Below are positions 1 to 10,805 of a stretch of 64,000 bases of DNA, piece after piece (within the stretch, counting starts at the first letter, position 1; each line of letters begins with the position of its first letter). The stretch spans positions 1 through 64,000 of the forward strand of contig JAMBOW010000005.1 of assembly GCA_023715865.1 (NCBI GenBank). Reading direction: 5' to 3'. A program made the translations under genes and the position numbers. Source of the DNA: Neobacillus mesonae (GTDB lineage Bacteria; Bacillota; Bacilli; Paenibacillales; Paenibacillaceae). The notes below the pieces were generated by a model. It did not search any database, was not told where the DNA came from, and was given only the letters and a program-made list of their open reading frames with translations.

Positions 1-224
1 TTGCTCCGTCTTTCTTTCTTCCCTCATGCGAGAGTAGAACCTATCCGGTATTAGCTACCGTTTCCGGTAGTTATCCCAGTCTTATGGGCAGGTTACCTAC
101 GTGTTACTCACCCGTCCGCCGCTAACCATCAGGAGTGCAAGCACTCCGTCAAGTCCGCTCGACTTGCATGTATTAGGCACGCCGCCAGCGTTCGTCCTGA
201 GCCAGGATCAAACTCTCCAATAAA
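1..224 (-). rRNA. rrs: 16S ribosomal RNA, 5' part (runs off the window)
   Basis: The reverse complement reads through the conserved 16S 5' end: the universal 27F primer region (AGAGTTTGATCCTGGCTCAG), then the GACGAACGCTGGCGGCGTGCC stretch cut here to its recognisable parts, and the GGCGGACGGGTGAGTAACACGT block. The V1 stem is of Paenibacillus type. Only about the first 224 bases are present; the remainder lies beyond position 1. The mature 5' end is placed by analogy with Bacillus (TTTAT-GGAGAG) and could be off by a few bases. Transcription runs away from the origin. Confidence 0.97.
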
Positions 225-361
225 GTATTGAAAGAGCGATAAGCTCATTTAGAAAAACTGACGAGAACGTCATGTTCTCAATTTAATACTCACTCGTTGT
301 TCAGTTTTCAAAGATCAACTTTGTTTTCGTCGTTTCAACTTTCGTCGTTAACAACTTTTAT

Positions 362-390
362 ATCATATCATGTTCGACTCAGAATTGCAA
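362..390 (-). promoter_or_regulatory. rRNA operon promoter P2
   Basis: On the minus strand a TTGCAA -35 box is followed after 17 bases by a TATGAT -10 box, about 135 bases upstream of the 16S start. An A/T-rich run just upstream of the -35 looks like an UP element. The leader between this promoter and the 16S carries the GATCTTTGAAAACTGAACAA motif seen in rRNA leaders and spacers of this group. Confidence 0.75.
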
Positions 391-476
391 GCTCTTTTTT
401 AAAAAAAGTTTTTTTAACTTCTTTTCTTAGAAGCTTGCCTGCCGTCTTGCTTGGTGGCTTTCTTGGCCGGAATTAG

Positions 477-505
477 AATATACCATGTGCACGAATATTA
501 TGCAA
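477..505 (-). promoter_or_regulatory. rRNA operon promoter P1
   Basis: On the minus strand TTGCAT and TATATT are separated by 17 bases. The site lies 115 bases upstream of the P2 promoter. Tandem promoters are typical of rrn operons in Bacillales. The whole 225-597 gap is accounted for by the rRNA leader, these two promoters and the terminator of the gene upstream. Confidence 0.6.
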
Positions 506-550
506 CCCTTTTTTAAAAAAATGTTATAACCTACTTAGCCTTACACATAA

Positions 551-586
551 ATGATCCACTCCTCACACCCTGGAGAAGCGGATCAT
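551..586 (-). terminator. Hairpin after the HD-GYP gene
   Basis: An imperfect stem (ATGATCC/GGATCAT, extended by further pairs) lies 12 bases past the HD-GYP stop codon and before the rRNA promoters. The T-tract on the minus strand is weak, so termination efficiency is uncertain. Confidence 0.5.
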
Positions 587-597
587 ATATAGAACAA

Positions 598-1704
598 TTA
601 CGTTATTATTTCTTGAATGAAGAGATGCCGCTCAGCTACGAGATTTACGATTTCGCCTTCTACAGCTACCATAGGTCGTGTTGGATGATCCCGATCAGTA
701 AATATGATACTGCCTCTCCGTTGATCACTAAGCACTACAATGGCCCCATTATGTAATTGTGTTACTTTACGGATAAATGTCTGTACGATTTTAGGATCGA
801 GCTTGCCAAAGGACTCCTGTGTAATCTGTTCTAGTACCTGATAAGGTGACTGCGAGCTTTTATAGGGCCTTTCCAAGGTCATAGCATGAAAGATATCTGC
901 TACGGCAACAATTTTTGAATATGTGTGGATCTGGCTGCCTTCCAACTTAAGCGGATATCCCGTTCCATCTACTTTTTCATGATGCTGCAAAGCTGTTAGT
1001 TTGACTCCATCATTAATAGCTTTTACCGGTTTAAGAATGGCATAACCATAAGTAGTATGTTTGCGAACCTCTTCTTCCTCTTCTTTACTTAAAGACTTAT
1101 TACTGAACAACACCTCAGGATCTACTTTAATATTACCTATATTGTGAAGCAGACCCGCTAGAGCAACCTGAACCCAGTCCTTCTGGGGGAGATCATACCA
1201 TTGCGCAATTAAATAGGAGGTTAAGGCAGTTAAAACTGCATTGTGATACATATATTCATCTTTTTTTATGGAACGCGGACGGAAATGGAGAACCTGGTAT
1301 TTCTTAATATGTAATATAAGAATAGATAATTGTGTGCGTAATTCAAAAATAGGAATCTCAAACGCTAATGCTTCGCTATAAGCTTTTTTAACCAAAGCCA
1401 CCATTTGCTCATATTCCTCTTCAAAAGAAGTGACATTTGCATTTTTAACGATTTCCTCAATTTGTGCTTCTTCCTCTCGTGCCTTCTCAAGTTCCTGCTC
1501 TGAGCTGCTCGCTGAAGACCGATCAGAAAGATCGCCTTTATTCATTTCTATCTCTACAGTTTGAACAAGAAAGGCACGTAAAATTTCAAGATCGCGAGGA
1601 AGTATCACCTTACCTTTAGGAAGAAGCAATCCTCCTAGAGGTGTGTGTACGTCTTTTTCCAGCTTTGTCCCCGGCTTTAATTCAATGATCGACACCATAA
1701 CCAT
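598..1704 (-). CDS. HD-GYP domain protein with a degenerate HD motif
   Basis: A 368-residue protein. The N-terminal ~90 residues look like the small domain found before HD-GYP in Firmicutes proteins, followed by a charged linker (about 60-100) and an HD-GYP-like domain (about 145-340). Conserved pieces are visible: the early His (H154), the HHE pair (241-243) and the GTGYP motif (247-251). The motif that gives the family its name is changed: residues 186-191 read LHNIGN, whereas active enzymes have HDIGK. HD-GYP proteins hydrolyse cyclic di-GMP using the HD residues for metal binding, so loss of the Asp suggests weak or no catalysis, and possibly a receptor or scaffold role. No receiver or membrane segment is visible, so it is probably cytosolic. 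It stands alone between gyrA and the rRNA operon. The ATG at 1704 was kept; a GTG three codons later is also possible. Confidence 0.85.
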   Translation of the reverse strand: MVMVSIIELKPGTKLEKDVHTPLGGLLLPKGKVILPRDLEILRAFLVQTVEIEMNKGDLSDRSSASSSEQELEKAREEEAQIEEIVKNANVTSFEEEYEQMVALVKKAYSEALAFEIPIFELRTQLSILILHIKKYQVLHFRPRSIKKDEYMYHNAVLTALTSYLIAQWYDLPQKDWVQVALAGLLHNIGNIKVDPEVLFSNKSLSKEEEEEVRKHTTYGYAILKPVKAINDGVKLTALQHHEKVDGTGYPLKLEGSQIHTYSKIVAVADIFHAMTLERPYKSSQSPYQVLEQITQESFGKLDPKIVQTFIRKVTQLHNGAIVVLSDQRRGSIIFTDRDHPTRPMVAVEGEIVNLVAERHLFIQEIIT

Positions 1705-1882
1705 TACACTAACGCTCCGTTCTTAACACTTTTATCAGCAAATTGAAATCACTATAGTATTTTCCATTATATACATTAAATCATTAAAGTGTATATCGTC
1801 ATTTGATAATCTCTGAGTGAGTACTTATAAGGCAATTCACGAGCTTAAAGCAATGATTGAATAGAAAAATCAATACAATTAT

Positions 1883-1912
1883 AAAAAAAGAGATCCCTAA
1901 ACGGGATCTCTT
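1883..1912 (-). terminator. gyrA terminator
   Basis: An AAGAGATCCC/GGGATCTCTT stem with a 5-base loop is followed on the minus strand by seven T residues, 16 bases after the gyrA stop. It is a clear intrinsic terminator. Confidence 0.9.
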
Positions 1913-1927
1913 AACTGTTAATACGAT

Positions 1928-4489
1928 CTATTCTTCTATGTCATCATCGGTAACTGACTCAATATCTTCATTGCCATCTAACAGTGATTCTACATCTTCG
2001 CTTGAAGACGAGGCATCTAATTCCGAAACCTTAGCCACATCTTCAGTCTCTTCCTCATCTTCTTCCTCGCTCTTATCCGTTCTGCAGACTGTCGCTACTG
2101 AATCATCCTCACGTGTATGGATTAGTCTCACACCTTGAGTGTTACGACCCATGGTAGATATTCCTTCCATACTCATTCGAATAAGCGTACCGCTGGTTGT
2201 AATAATCATCAGGTCTTCTTCGTTCTTCACGATCTTCAGACTGACAACAGGACCGTTCTTCTCTGTGACATTAATCGTCTTGATCCCTTTACCGCCGCGG
2301 CTTTGAATACGATAGTCAGCAACAGGGGTACGTTTACCGTATCCATTTGCGGTAACAATAAGAACCTCTTGATCTGAATTCACAACGTCCATTCCGATAA
2401 CCATGTCATCCGAGTCAAGCGTTATCCCTTTAACCCCTGTAGCGCTGCGTCCCATTGAACGCACATCGTCTTCAGAGAAACGAATGGACATCCCTTGAGC
2501 CGTCCCAAGAATCATTTCTTGCTTGCCATCTGTGAGTTTCACTTCAATAAGGGCATCGTCCTCACGCAAGTGGATAGCAATCAGACCGCCTTTGCGAATA
2601 TTGACATAATCGTCAAGCGGAGTCTTCTTCACTACACCATGCTTTGTGGCGAAGAACAAGAACTTGTCATTCTCGAATTCTTCAACCTCAATAACGGCAT
2701 TTACCGTCTCACCTTGCTCAATCTGAATCAAGTTGATGATCGGTGTTCCTCTTGCTGTACGGCCAAGCTCAGGAATCTCATAGCCCTTGAGTCTATATAC
2801 TTTACCTTTATCCGTAAAGAACATCAGATAGTTATGTGTGTTCGTTACAAACAAGTGTTCAACGAAATCCGCTTCTTTGGTGTCCATACCTACAACACCG
2901 CGACCGCCGCGTTTTTGCGAGCGATACGTTGAAACCGGAAGACGTTTGATATAACCCGTATGTGTAATCGTTACAACTACATCTTCACGAGGAATGAGGT
3001 CCTCATCAAGGATACTTTCCTCACCTACAGTAATTTCTGTACGACGCTCATCTGAGAATCGATCTCTGATTTCCTGCAGCTCTTCACGAATAATTTCAAG
3101 TACCAAATGCTCATTAGCTAGAATTTCACGATATTCAGCAATTTTCGTTAGCAGCTCTTTATACTCATTCTCGATCTTATCGCGTTCCAATCCGGTCAGG
3201 CGCTGCAAACGCATATCAAGTATCGCCTGTGCTTGGTCATGACTGAGCTCAAAGCGTTCAATCAATCCTTCTCTGGCAATGTCTGTAGTTGCAGAAGCAC
3301 GAATCAAGGCGATAATTTCGTCAATATGATCCAGTGCGATCCGCAAGCCTTCTAAAATATGCGCACGAGCCTCCGCTTTACGCAATTCAAATTCTGTACG
3401 ACGCTTGATAACAATGATCTGGTGCTGCAGATAATGATACAAGACCTCGCGCAAGCTCAAAATTTTCGGTTCATTATTAACAATAGCCAGCATGTTAATA
3501 CCGAAATTAGATTGCATGGAAGTATGTTTATACAAATTGTTCAACACCACATTCGGATTCACATCGCGGCGAAGCTCAATCACAATTCGCATTCCGCTGC
3601 GGTCCGACTCATCACGAAGATCGGTGATGCCTTCAATTCTCTTTTCACGTACAAGCTCAGCTATTTTCTCAACTAGTCGTGCTTTATTTACCTGATAAGG
3701 AATTTCATGAACAATAATTCGAGCTTTGTTATTCACTTCTTCTATGGTTGTCTTGGCCCGCATTGTTACGCTTCCCCGGCCTGTTTCATAGGCCTGGCGA
3801 ATTCCGGAACGACCGAGAATATATCCTGCTGTCGGGAAATCCGGACCTTTAATATAATCCATGAGTTCAAGCGAAGTAATATCCGGGTTATCGATCATGG
3901 CATTTACACCATCGATAACTTCACCAAGATTATGCGGCGGAATATTCGTTGCCATCCCTACCGCGATTCCACCTACACCATTAACGAGAAGATTCGGAAA
4001 TCTCGCAGGAAGGACAATGGGTTCGTGTTCTTCACCATCATAGTTAGGCTGGAAGTCAATTGTATCTTTATTAATGTCACGAAGCATTTCCATCGCGATT
4101 TTGGACAAACGCGCTTCCGTGTAACGCATCGCTGCTGCCATATCTCCATCAATGGAACCGAAGTTACCATGACCGTCAACGAGCATATAACGCATCGAGA
4201 AGTCCTGAGCCATCCGTACCATTGTTTCGTATACGGCCGAGTCTCCGTGCGGGTGATATTTACCAATAACTTCGCCGACGATACGTGCAGATTTTTTGTA
4301 CGGTTTATCCGGCGCCATTCCAAGCTCCGACATTGCAAACAAAATACGACGGTGCACTGGTTTAAGTCCGTCTCTAACGTCGGGCAAAGCACGGCTGACG
4401 ATAATACTCATTGCATAGTCCATAAAGGACTCGCGCATTTCTTCGCCAATATCGCGGTCTTTAATTTGCGAGTTAATTTGATCCGCCAT
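1928..4489 (-). CDS. gyrA: DNA gyrase subunit A
   Basis: An 853-residue DNA gyrase A subunit, which breaks and rejoins DNA during ATP-driven negative supercoiling, as an A2B2 tetramer with GyrB. The N-terminal breakage-reunion domain contains the RYTEARL motif with the catalytic Tyr at about 123. The quinolone region ([10 protein letters not shown], 80-88) carries the wild-type Ser84 and Glu88. The C-terminal pinwheel repeats, including the QKRGGRG GyrA box, occupy about 500-805. The last ~45 residues are an unusual run of Glu, Asp and Ser. An AAGGAGGTCC ribosome site lies 5-6 bases before the ATG. It is separated from gyrB by an opposing ATP-grasp gene, unlike the adjacent pair in Bacillus. 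Confidence 0.98.
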   Translation of the reverse strand: MADQINSQIKDRDIGEEMRESFMDYAMSIIVSRALPDVRDGLKPVHRRILFAMSELGMAPDKPYKKSARIVGEVIGKYHPHGDSAVYETMVRMAQDFSMRYMLVDGHGNFGSIDGDMAAAMRYTEARLSKIAMEMLRDINKDTIDFQPNYDGEEHEPIVLPARFPNLLVNGVGGIAVGMATNIPPHNLGEVIDGVNAMIDNPDITSLELMDYIKGPDFPTAGYILGRSGIRQAYETGRGSVTMRAKTTIEEVNNKARIIVHEIPYQVNKARLVEKIAELVREKRIEGITDLRDESDRSGMRIVIELRRDVNPNVVLNNLYKHTSMQSNFGINMLAIVNNEPKILSLREVLYHYLQHQIIVIKRRTEFELRKAEARAHILEGLRIALDHIDEIIALIRASATTDIAREGLIERFELSHDQAQAILDMRLQRLTGLERDKIENEYKELLTKIAEYREILANEHLVLEIIREELQEIRDRFSDERRTEITVGEESILDEDLIPREDVVVTITHTGYIKRLPVSTYRSQKRGGRGVVGMDTKEADFVEHLFVTNTHNYLMFFTDKGKVYRLKGYEIPELGRTARGTPIINLIQIEQGETVNAVIEVEEFENDKFLFFATKHGVVKKTPLDDYVNIRKGGLIAIHLREDDALIEVKLTDGKQEMILGTAQGMSIRFSEDDVRSMGRSATGVKGITLDSDDMVIGMDVVNSDQEVLIVTANGYGKRTPVADYRIQSRGGKGIKTINVTEKNGPVVSLKIVKNEEDLMIITTSGTLIRMSMEGISTMGRNTQGVRLIHTREDDSVATVCRTDKSEEEDEEETEDVAKVSELDASSSSEDVESLLDGNEDIESVTDDDIEE

Positions 4490-4876
4490 GCTGGACCTCC
4501 TTCTTGTCTATCAAACAACATTGTTAAGCTGCAAATCTATATATGAAAAGCCTAACAAGGCTTTAACGCCCAATCCTATTTTCTGCTTCTCTCTCTATTA
4601 CTAGCCTAGACAAAAAGCCCATTATTAAACGTGTGAACGCTTCTATTTGAACCTGTTCATAGGGATATGCCCTTCCTGTTTTGAGAGGCAAACATATACT
4701 GGTACAGATTCGAAATGGAAACCTAATTGCACAATATTACTCATATCCACACAAAACGCCATATTTCTCTATTATACCACTGTTTTCTGTCCTTGTCCTA
4801 TGCATTTCCTTAGGTAACCAACATACCGTACGTTTTTGTATCTGTATTGATTTGAAGCATACAAAGGAGAGATCCT
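4490..4876. other. Divergent intergenic region gyrA / ATP-grasp gene
   Basis: This 387-base gap must hold the promoters of gyrA (minus) and of the ATP-grasp gene (plus). A small hairpin (AAAGCCT/AGGCTTT, 4547-4564) lies in the gyrA leader and might be a weak attenuator. I could not identify a convincing -35/-10 pair for either gene. No gene is apparent. Confidence 0.5.
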
Positions 4877-5662
4877 ATGAGTATACGACGGGTTTCGAGT
4901 AAGTGGAAAAAGAATGAGGTTCTTCTGAAGGACCCGCAAATCGCTGTCTACCTTCCAGACACACGGAAATTTAATTTCAACAACCTCAAAAAAATGTGTG
5001 AATCTCATCATACGGTGTACGTCAAACCTGAGCACGGGTCTCACGGTAAAGGAATTATGCATATCGAGAGACTTGCTGCCGTAACCGCTGCAGCAGATTC
5101 GTCGAAAGAAAAAGATACCTATATGCTGCACTATGAAAGAAACAAAAGATCTTATGCTTCCTTAGCAGATTTGCATCAAAAAATTAAAAAACAAATGCAG
5201 GGCAAATCATACCTAATTCAACGGGGAATTACTCTTTTACGCCATAAGCAGCGCCCATTTGACCTAAGGATCATGACCCAAAAAAACTTAGAAGGGGATT
5301 GGGAGGCTACTGGCATTATAGGTAAGGTTGCTGCACCAGATAAGATTGTTACAAACATCACTGGTGGTGGCAAAATGGAAACCTTCGAGAAATTAATGAA
5401 GCCATATCTGGGTGAAGCCGGTACCAAGAAATTTAGAAAAGAGCTAAACTCCCTTGCCGTTAAATCAGCAAAAAGAATGGAAGAAAGCTATCCCGGAATC
5501 AAGGAGCTCGGTCTGGATATTGCTCTCGATCAAAAAATCAGGCCCTGGATTTTAGAAGTAAATACCTTACCGGGTATTTATGTGTTCCGTTATTTGCCGG
5601 ATAAAAGCATTTATAAAAAAATAAAAAAGTACGCCCAGGCCTACGGAAGAGTAAAAATGTAA
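4877..5662 (+). CDS. YheC/YheD-family ATP-grasp protein
   Basis: A 261-residue protein resembling the YheC/YheD family (endospore coat-associated ATP-grasp proteins). Visible ATP-grasp elements are the VKPEHGSHGKGI nucleotide-binding loop (about 49-60), the basic FDLRIMTQK segment (about 129-137) and the EVNTLPGIYVF metal-binding strand near the C terminus (about 236-246). It is shorter than the ~360-residue YheC/D proteins because it lacks their N-terminal region. The substrate is unknown; a carboxylate-amine ligase activity is the family expectation. An AAGGAGAG ribosome site lies just before the ATG. It is the only plus-strand gene among the minus-strand replication genes, so it has its own promoter. 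Confidence 0.85.
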   Translation: MSIRRVSSKWKKNEVLLKDPQIAVYLPDTRKFNFNNLKKMCESHHTVYVKPEHGSHGKGIMHIERLAAVTAAADSSKEKDTYMLHYERNKRSYASLADLHQKIKKQMQGKSYLIQRGITLLRHKQRPFDLRIMTQKNLEGDWEATGIIGKVAAPDKIVTNITGGGKMETFEKLMKPYLGEAGTKKFRKELNSLAVKSAKRMEESYPGIKELGLDIALDQKIRPWILEVNTLPGIYVFRYLPDKSIYKKIKKYAQAYGRVKM

Positions 5663-5669
5663 TCACCTG

Positions 5670-5694
5670 AAAAAAAGGGGCCCATAGTGGCCCC
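5670..5694 (-). terminator. gyrB terminator
   Basis: A GGGGCC/GGCCCC stem is followed on the minus strand by a run of seven T residues. It lies between the convergent gyrB and ATP-grasp genes; on the plus strand there is no T-tract, so it serves mainly gyrB. Confidence 0.85.
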
Positions 5695-5720
5695 TGATGT
5701 GTCTACATTCTATATGAGTA

Positions 5721-7640
<1,920 letters not shown>

Positions 7641-7771
7641 CTACTTCACTAGATTAGAGTGGATCTGATAATTGTGATATGACTGTATATAAAAGAGCCC
7701 AAATGCGTTATAAAAGTACCGCCCCCTCACTAAATCAGCAAGGTGACGATACTCATCTGTAAATCGTTCTC

Positions 7772-8020
7772 TTATATTTCACTTAGTATATTCGCTCTCT
7801 TCTTGAGGGTGGTAGAAGAAATAGGAGAATAGTAAACCGTGCTCTTCGTGACCACAATGGACTTAGCTTCCTCTTCGCCTATGACTTCAAGGTTCTTCTC
7901 CTGTTTCGAAAAGGTAATATACTGTTTGGATATCTTGGATGATTTCTCAATCGATATGTCAAAAATAGCAACGAGCTCGGAAGAGCGGATAATCTTGTCA
8001 CCGCCCAGGTGGATATACAT
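7772..8020 (-). CDS. remB: RemB (YaaB) regulatory protein, DUF370
   Basis: An 82-residue protein starting MYIHLGGD, with the DUF370 fold expected of RemA/RemB. In Bacillus subtilis the paralogue RemA activates matrix and osmoprotection genes, and remB lies in this same place between recF and gyrB. No catalytic motif is present; the family forms ring-like oligomers that bind DNA. It sits 15 bases after recF and probably shares its transcript. Confidence 0.92.
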   Translation of the reverse strand: MYIHLGGDKIIRSSELVAIFDISIEKSSKISKQYITFSKQEKNLEVIGEEEAKSIVVTKSTVYYSPISSTTLKKRANILSEI

Positions 8021-8035
8021 TGTCCGTTCATCTCC

Positions 8036-9148
8036 TTAACGTTCCACATGACCAGCCTGCACATTGTATATATGCGCATCGTGAAGCTTGCTGGTATTCA
8101 GCGTCTCAACCCCTGTTGCGGTAATAAAAGTCTGTACTTTGCTTTGGAACGTTTCGATAAGCTGTGTTTGACGGTATGGATCAAGCTCGGATAGTACGTC
8201 ATCAAGCAGCAGCACAGGATATTCACCGATCTCTTCACAAATCAGTTCAATTTCTGCCAGCTTCAGTGACAATGCCGTTGTCCTCTGCTGTCCTTGGGAT
8301 CCATAGGTCTGTACTTCATGGCCGTTAATAAAAAAGGACAGATCATCACGATGAGGGCCTGTTAGCGATGTCCCGCGTCTGATCTCCTGATCCTTGGTTT
8401 GTGATAATTTTATCATAAACCGGTCCAATAAAACAGCTTCATCTTCTTCTAGGGCATCGCCAAAGGATGGAACATAAGCTAGTTCGAGCCTTTCCTTGCC
8501 CCCTGTAATGCCTTCATGGATCGTTTCCGCCCATTTTTGCAGCTTCTTTATGAATTGTTTCCTTTTTTTAACGATTTTAACACCATGTTCTGCTAACTGT
8601 TCATTCCAGATGCTGAGCATCATCTGCTGGGACTCGGGAGCCCCCCATAATTGCTTCAACAGGTTATTGCGCTGTACTAGAATTTTTTGATACTGCTGAA
8701 GATGATAAATATATCCTGGTGCTACCTGTCCAATCTCCATGTCAAGGAACCGGCGGCGAACCCCCGGCGTCCCTTTTACGATCTCCAGATCCTCCGGCGC
8801 AAACATGACTACATTCAGGCTGCCGATAAAATCGCTTAGCTTGCGCTGCTCCAGACCGTTAATTTTTGCTTTTTTGCCTTGCTGAGAAAAGGATAGATCA
8901 AGCTGAATCGTTCCATATCTTCGATCCACATGTGCACTTATATGCGCACTTGAGGCGTCAAAACGGATTAATTCCTTATCCTTGGAGGTTCGATGGCTCT
9001 TGGTAAGCGCCAATGCGTAGATCGCCTCCACCAGATTCGTCTTCCCCTGTGCATTTTGACCGATAATTAAATTGACAGGACCAAAGGATTCCAGCTTTAA
9101 ATGCTCATAGTTCCTGTACTGGTTGAGTTCGATATCACTCACAAACAC
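8036..9148 (-). CDS. recF: DNA replication/repair protein RecF
   Basis: A 370-residue SMC-like ATPase that loads RecA at single-strand gaps together with RecO and RecR. The Walker A motif GQNAQGKT is at 30-37, the ABC-type signature GSQGQQRT is near 282, and the Walker B/D-loop LLLDDVLSELD follows near 314. Length is normal. It overlaps no neighbour but is tightly placed between yaaA and remB in the conserved origin string. Confidence 0.98.
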   Translation of the reverse strand: MFVSDIELNQYRNYEHLKLESFGPVNLIIGQNAQGKTNLVEAIYALALTKSHRTSKDKELIRFDASSAHISAHVDRRYGTIQLDLSFSQQGKKAKINGLEQRKLSDFIGSLNVVMFAPEDLEIVKGTPGVRRRFLDMEIGQVAPGYIYHLQQYQKILVQRNNLLKQLWGAPESQQMMLSIWNEQLAEHGVKIVKKRKQFIKKLQKWAETIHEGITGGKERLELAYVPSFGDALEEDEAVLLDRFMIKLSQTKDQEIRRGTSLTGPHRDDLSFFINGHEVQTYGSQGQQRTTALSLKLAEIELICEEIGEYPVLLLDDVLSELDPYRQTQLIETFQSKVQTFITATGVETLNTSKLHDAHIYNVQAGHVER

Positions 9149-9204
9149 ACTTTACATCCTCCCTTGCCTCTCGCCTCTTGAGGAAGCAGCAGGTGTTCGC
9201 TTCT

Positions 9205-9423
9205 CTATTTTGCTTCTTCTACCTGAAACTGCCCTTCTCCTTCAACTTCAACAAGATCTCCAGAATACAGTTTACGTCCGCGGCGTTCTTCAACTTCTCC
9301 ATTTACTTTAACGGCTTGCTCCTGAAGCAGGGCTTTGGCCATTCCTCCTGTGGGTACGCAATCCGCAAGCTTTAAAAATTGATCCAGCTTGATGTATTCA
9401 CTGTGGATAACTATTTTCTTCAC
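9205..9423 (-). CDS. yaaA: S4 domain RNA-binding protein YaaA
   Basis: A 72-residue protein that is essentially one S4 RNA-binding domain (LDQFLKLAD...GMAKALLQEQAVKVNGEVE). The GTG at 9423 is chosen because it gives the usual ~71-residue family size and has an AGAGGAAG ribosome site; the longer open frame starting at 9474 lacks both. This is the small S4 gene always found between dnaN and recF in Bacillales. In B. subtilis it has been linked to ribosome assembly. Confidence 0.93.
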   Translation of the reverse strand: MKKIVIHSEYIKLDQFLKLADCVPTGGMAKALLQEQAVKVNGEVEERRGRKLYSGDLVEVEGEGQFQVEEAK

Positions 9424-9479
9424 GGGAAACTTCCTCTCATGTGAATAACTTTTTTCCGAAATTTTTTTATGCACAAACC

Positions 9480-10622
9480 TTAGTTCGTTGTACGGTAAGG
9501 CAGAATAACATACTGGCTCGAGCTACTATCTGTCGGTTTCAAAATAATCGGGCTCATTACTCCAGTAAAGGAGATCATAAGTTCCTCGCTTTCGACAACC
9601 TTGAGCACATCCAGCATGTATTTTGAGTTAAAAGAAATTTTCAGCGGTTCGCCTTTAAAGTCTTTAACCTCGAGTTCCTCACGAACTTTACCGAGCTCAG
9701 ATGAGCTGGAGGAGATTTCAATATCGCCATTATCGAGGGTTTGCATACGCACAATATTAGTTTTTTCCTCACGAGACAGCAAATAAGCACGATCGATCGA
9801 TTCACTTAATTTTTTTGTGTCCAAAATGAGTTCTGTTTTATAAGCGTTTGGAATAATTCTAGAAGTGTCAGGGTAGGTTCCATCCAAAATGCGGGTATAG
9901 AATAATACACGGTCAATTTTGAAGAGCACCTGATTGTCTGCCACAACGATATCCACCAGCGTATTTTGATCCGGAACAATTTTGCTCAGCTCATTGAGCG
10001 TTTTACCTGAAATGACGACATTATGGAATTTAATGTTGTCAGCTCCTTCAATATGAGCGGAGCGAGTAGCCAGACGGTGACGGTCAGTTGCCACAAATTT
10101 AAACTCATTGTCAGCAAGGCTCCATAATACTCCAGTCAAAATAGGGGTTGTTTCGTGAGTGGAGATGGAGAACACCGTTTGCTTAATCATATTTTTGAGC
10201 AGATCGCCAGGAATAGACACGGTTTGATTCTCTTCAATGCTTGGAAGTACAGGGAATTCCTCTGGATCAAGTCCAACGAGCTGAATTTCTGTTGCTCCTG
10301 CAGAGATGAAGGTATTGAAGTTGTCTTTAACTTCCATGTGAACTTCCTGGGATGGCAGCTTTTTAATAATTTCGACAAAAAACTTGGCAGGTAATACAAC
10401 GCTGCCTGCTTGTTCGACAGATACAATCGTTTTTCCATCCTCTTCTAAAGGGATAAACGATTGAATAGAAATATCAGTATCGCTTGCAGTTAAAGTAACG
10501 CCTTGAAAGTTAACGTCAAATTTGATCCCGGTAAGAATAGGTATCGTTGTTCTGCTGGAGATGGCTTTGGATACATGCTGAATCGATTCATTCAAATAAC
10601 TTTTGAGTATGCTGATTTTCAT
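9480..10622 (-). CDS. dnaN: DNA polymerase III beta sliding clamp
   Basis: A 380-residue clamp with the three repeated clamp domains (about 1-125, 130-250 and 255-378). It ends in the conserved YVILPYRTTN-like strand. It dimerises around DNA to tether polymerase, and also binds other replication and repair proteins. It is second in the origin string, separated from dnaA by 183 bases that hold the probable origin unwinding element. Confidence 0.98.
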   Translation of the reverse strand: MKISILKSYLNESIQHVSKAISSRTTIPILTGIKFDVNFQGVTLTASDTDISIQSFIPLEEDGKTIVSVEQAGSVVLPAKFFVEIIKKLPSQEVHMEVKDNFNTFISAGATEIQLVGLDPEEFPVLPSIEENQTVSIPGDLLKNMIKQTVFSISTHETTPILTGVLWSLADNEFKFVATDRHRLATRSAHIEGADNIKFHNVVISGKTLNELSKIVPDQNTLVDIVVADNQVLFKIDRVLFYTRILDGTYPDTSRIIPNAYKTELILDTKKLSESIDRAYLLSREEKTNIVRMQTLDNGDIEISSSSSELGKVREELEVKDFKGEPLKISFNSKYMLDVLKVVESEELMISFTGVMSPIILKPTDSSSSQYVILPYRTTN

Positions 10623-10805
10623 ATTTTCACTCCTTGAGAATGATAAGCTTTTGATGGAGCGTAAGCTCGTTTTATAGATGCAGTATATCTTAAAAAAATA
10701 GTAGTAATAGTAATAGGCGCACTGAATATGTGGATAAGCCCTATAAAAGGCATAAAATTAAGCCTATCCACATGTGTACAGATTGTGCATAGGCTTTGTA
10801 CTTGT
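10623..10805. other. oriC: oriC part 1: dnaA-dnaN unwinding region
   Basis: On the minus strand a perfect DnaA box TTATCCACA (10729-10737) is followed by a short GC-rich stretch and then, on the plus strand, TAG-TAG-TAA-TAG-TAA-TAG (10699-10716). The latter matches the DnaA-trio pattern (3'-GAT-5' triplets) described for B. subtilis. A poly-A/T stretch follows. A one-mismatch box CTATCCACA lies at 10764-10772. The layout box, GC cluster, trios, AT-rich DNA is that of the B. subtilis unwinding site, which also lies between dnaA and dnaN. Confidence 0.8.

Noticed and set aside
3707..4546. 279-codon open frame antisense to gyrA
   Set aside because: It lies fully opposite a strongly conserved gene, has no ribosome site and shows no family pattern; it reflects the codon bias of gyrA.
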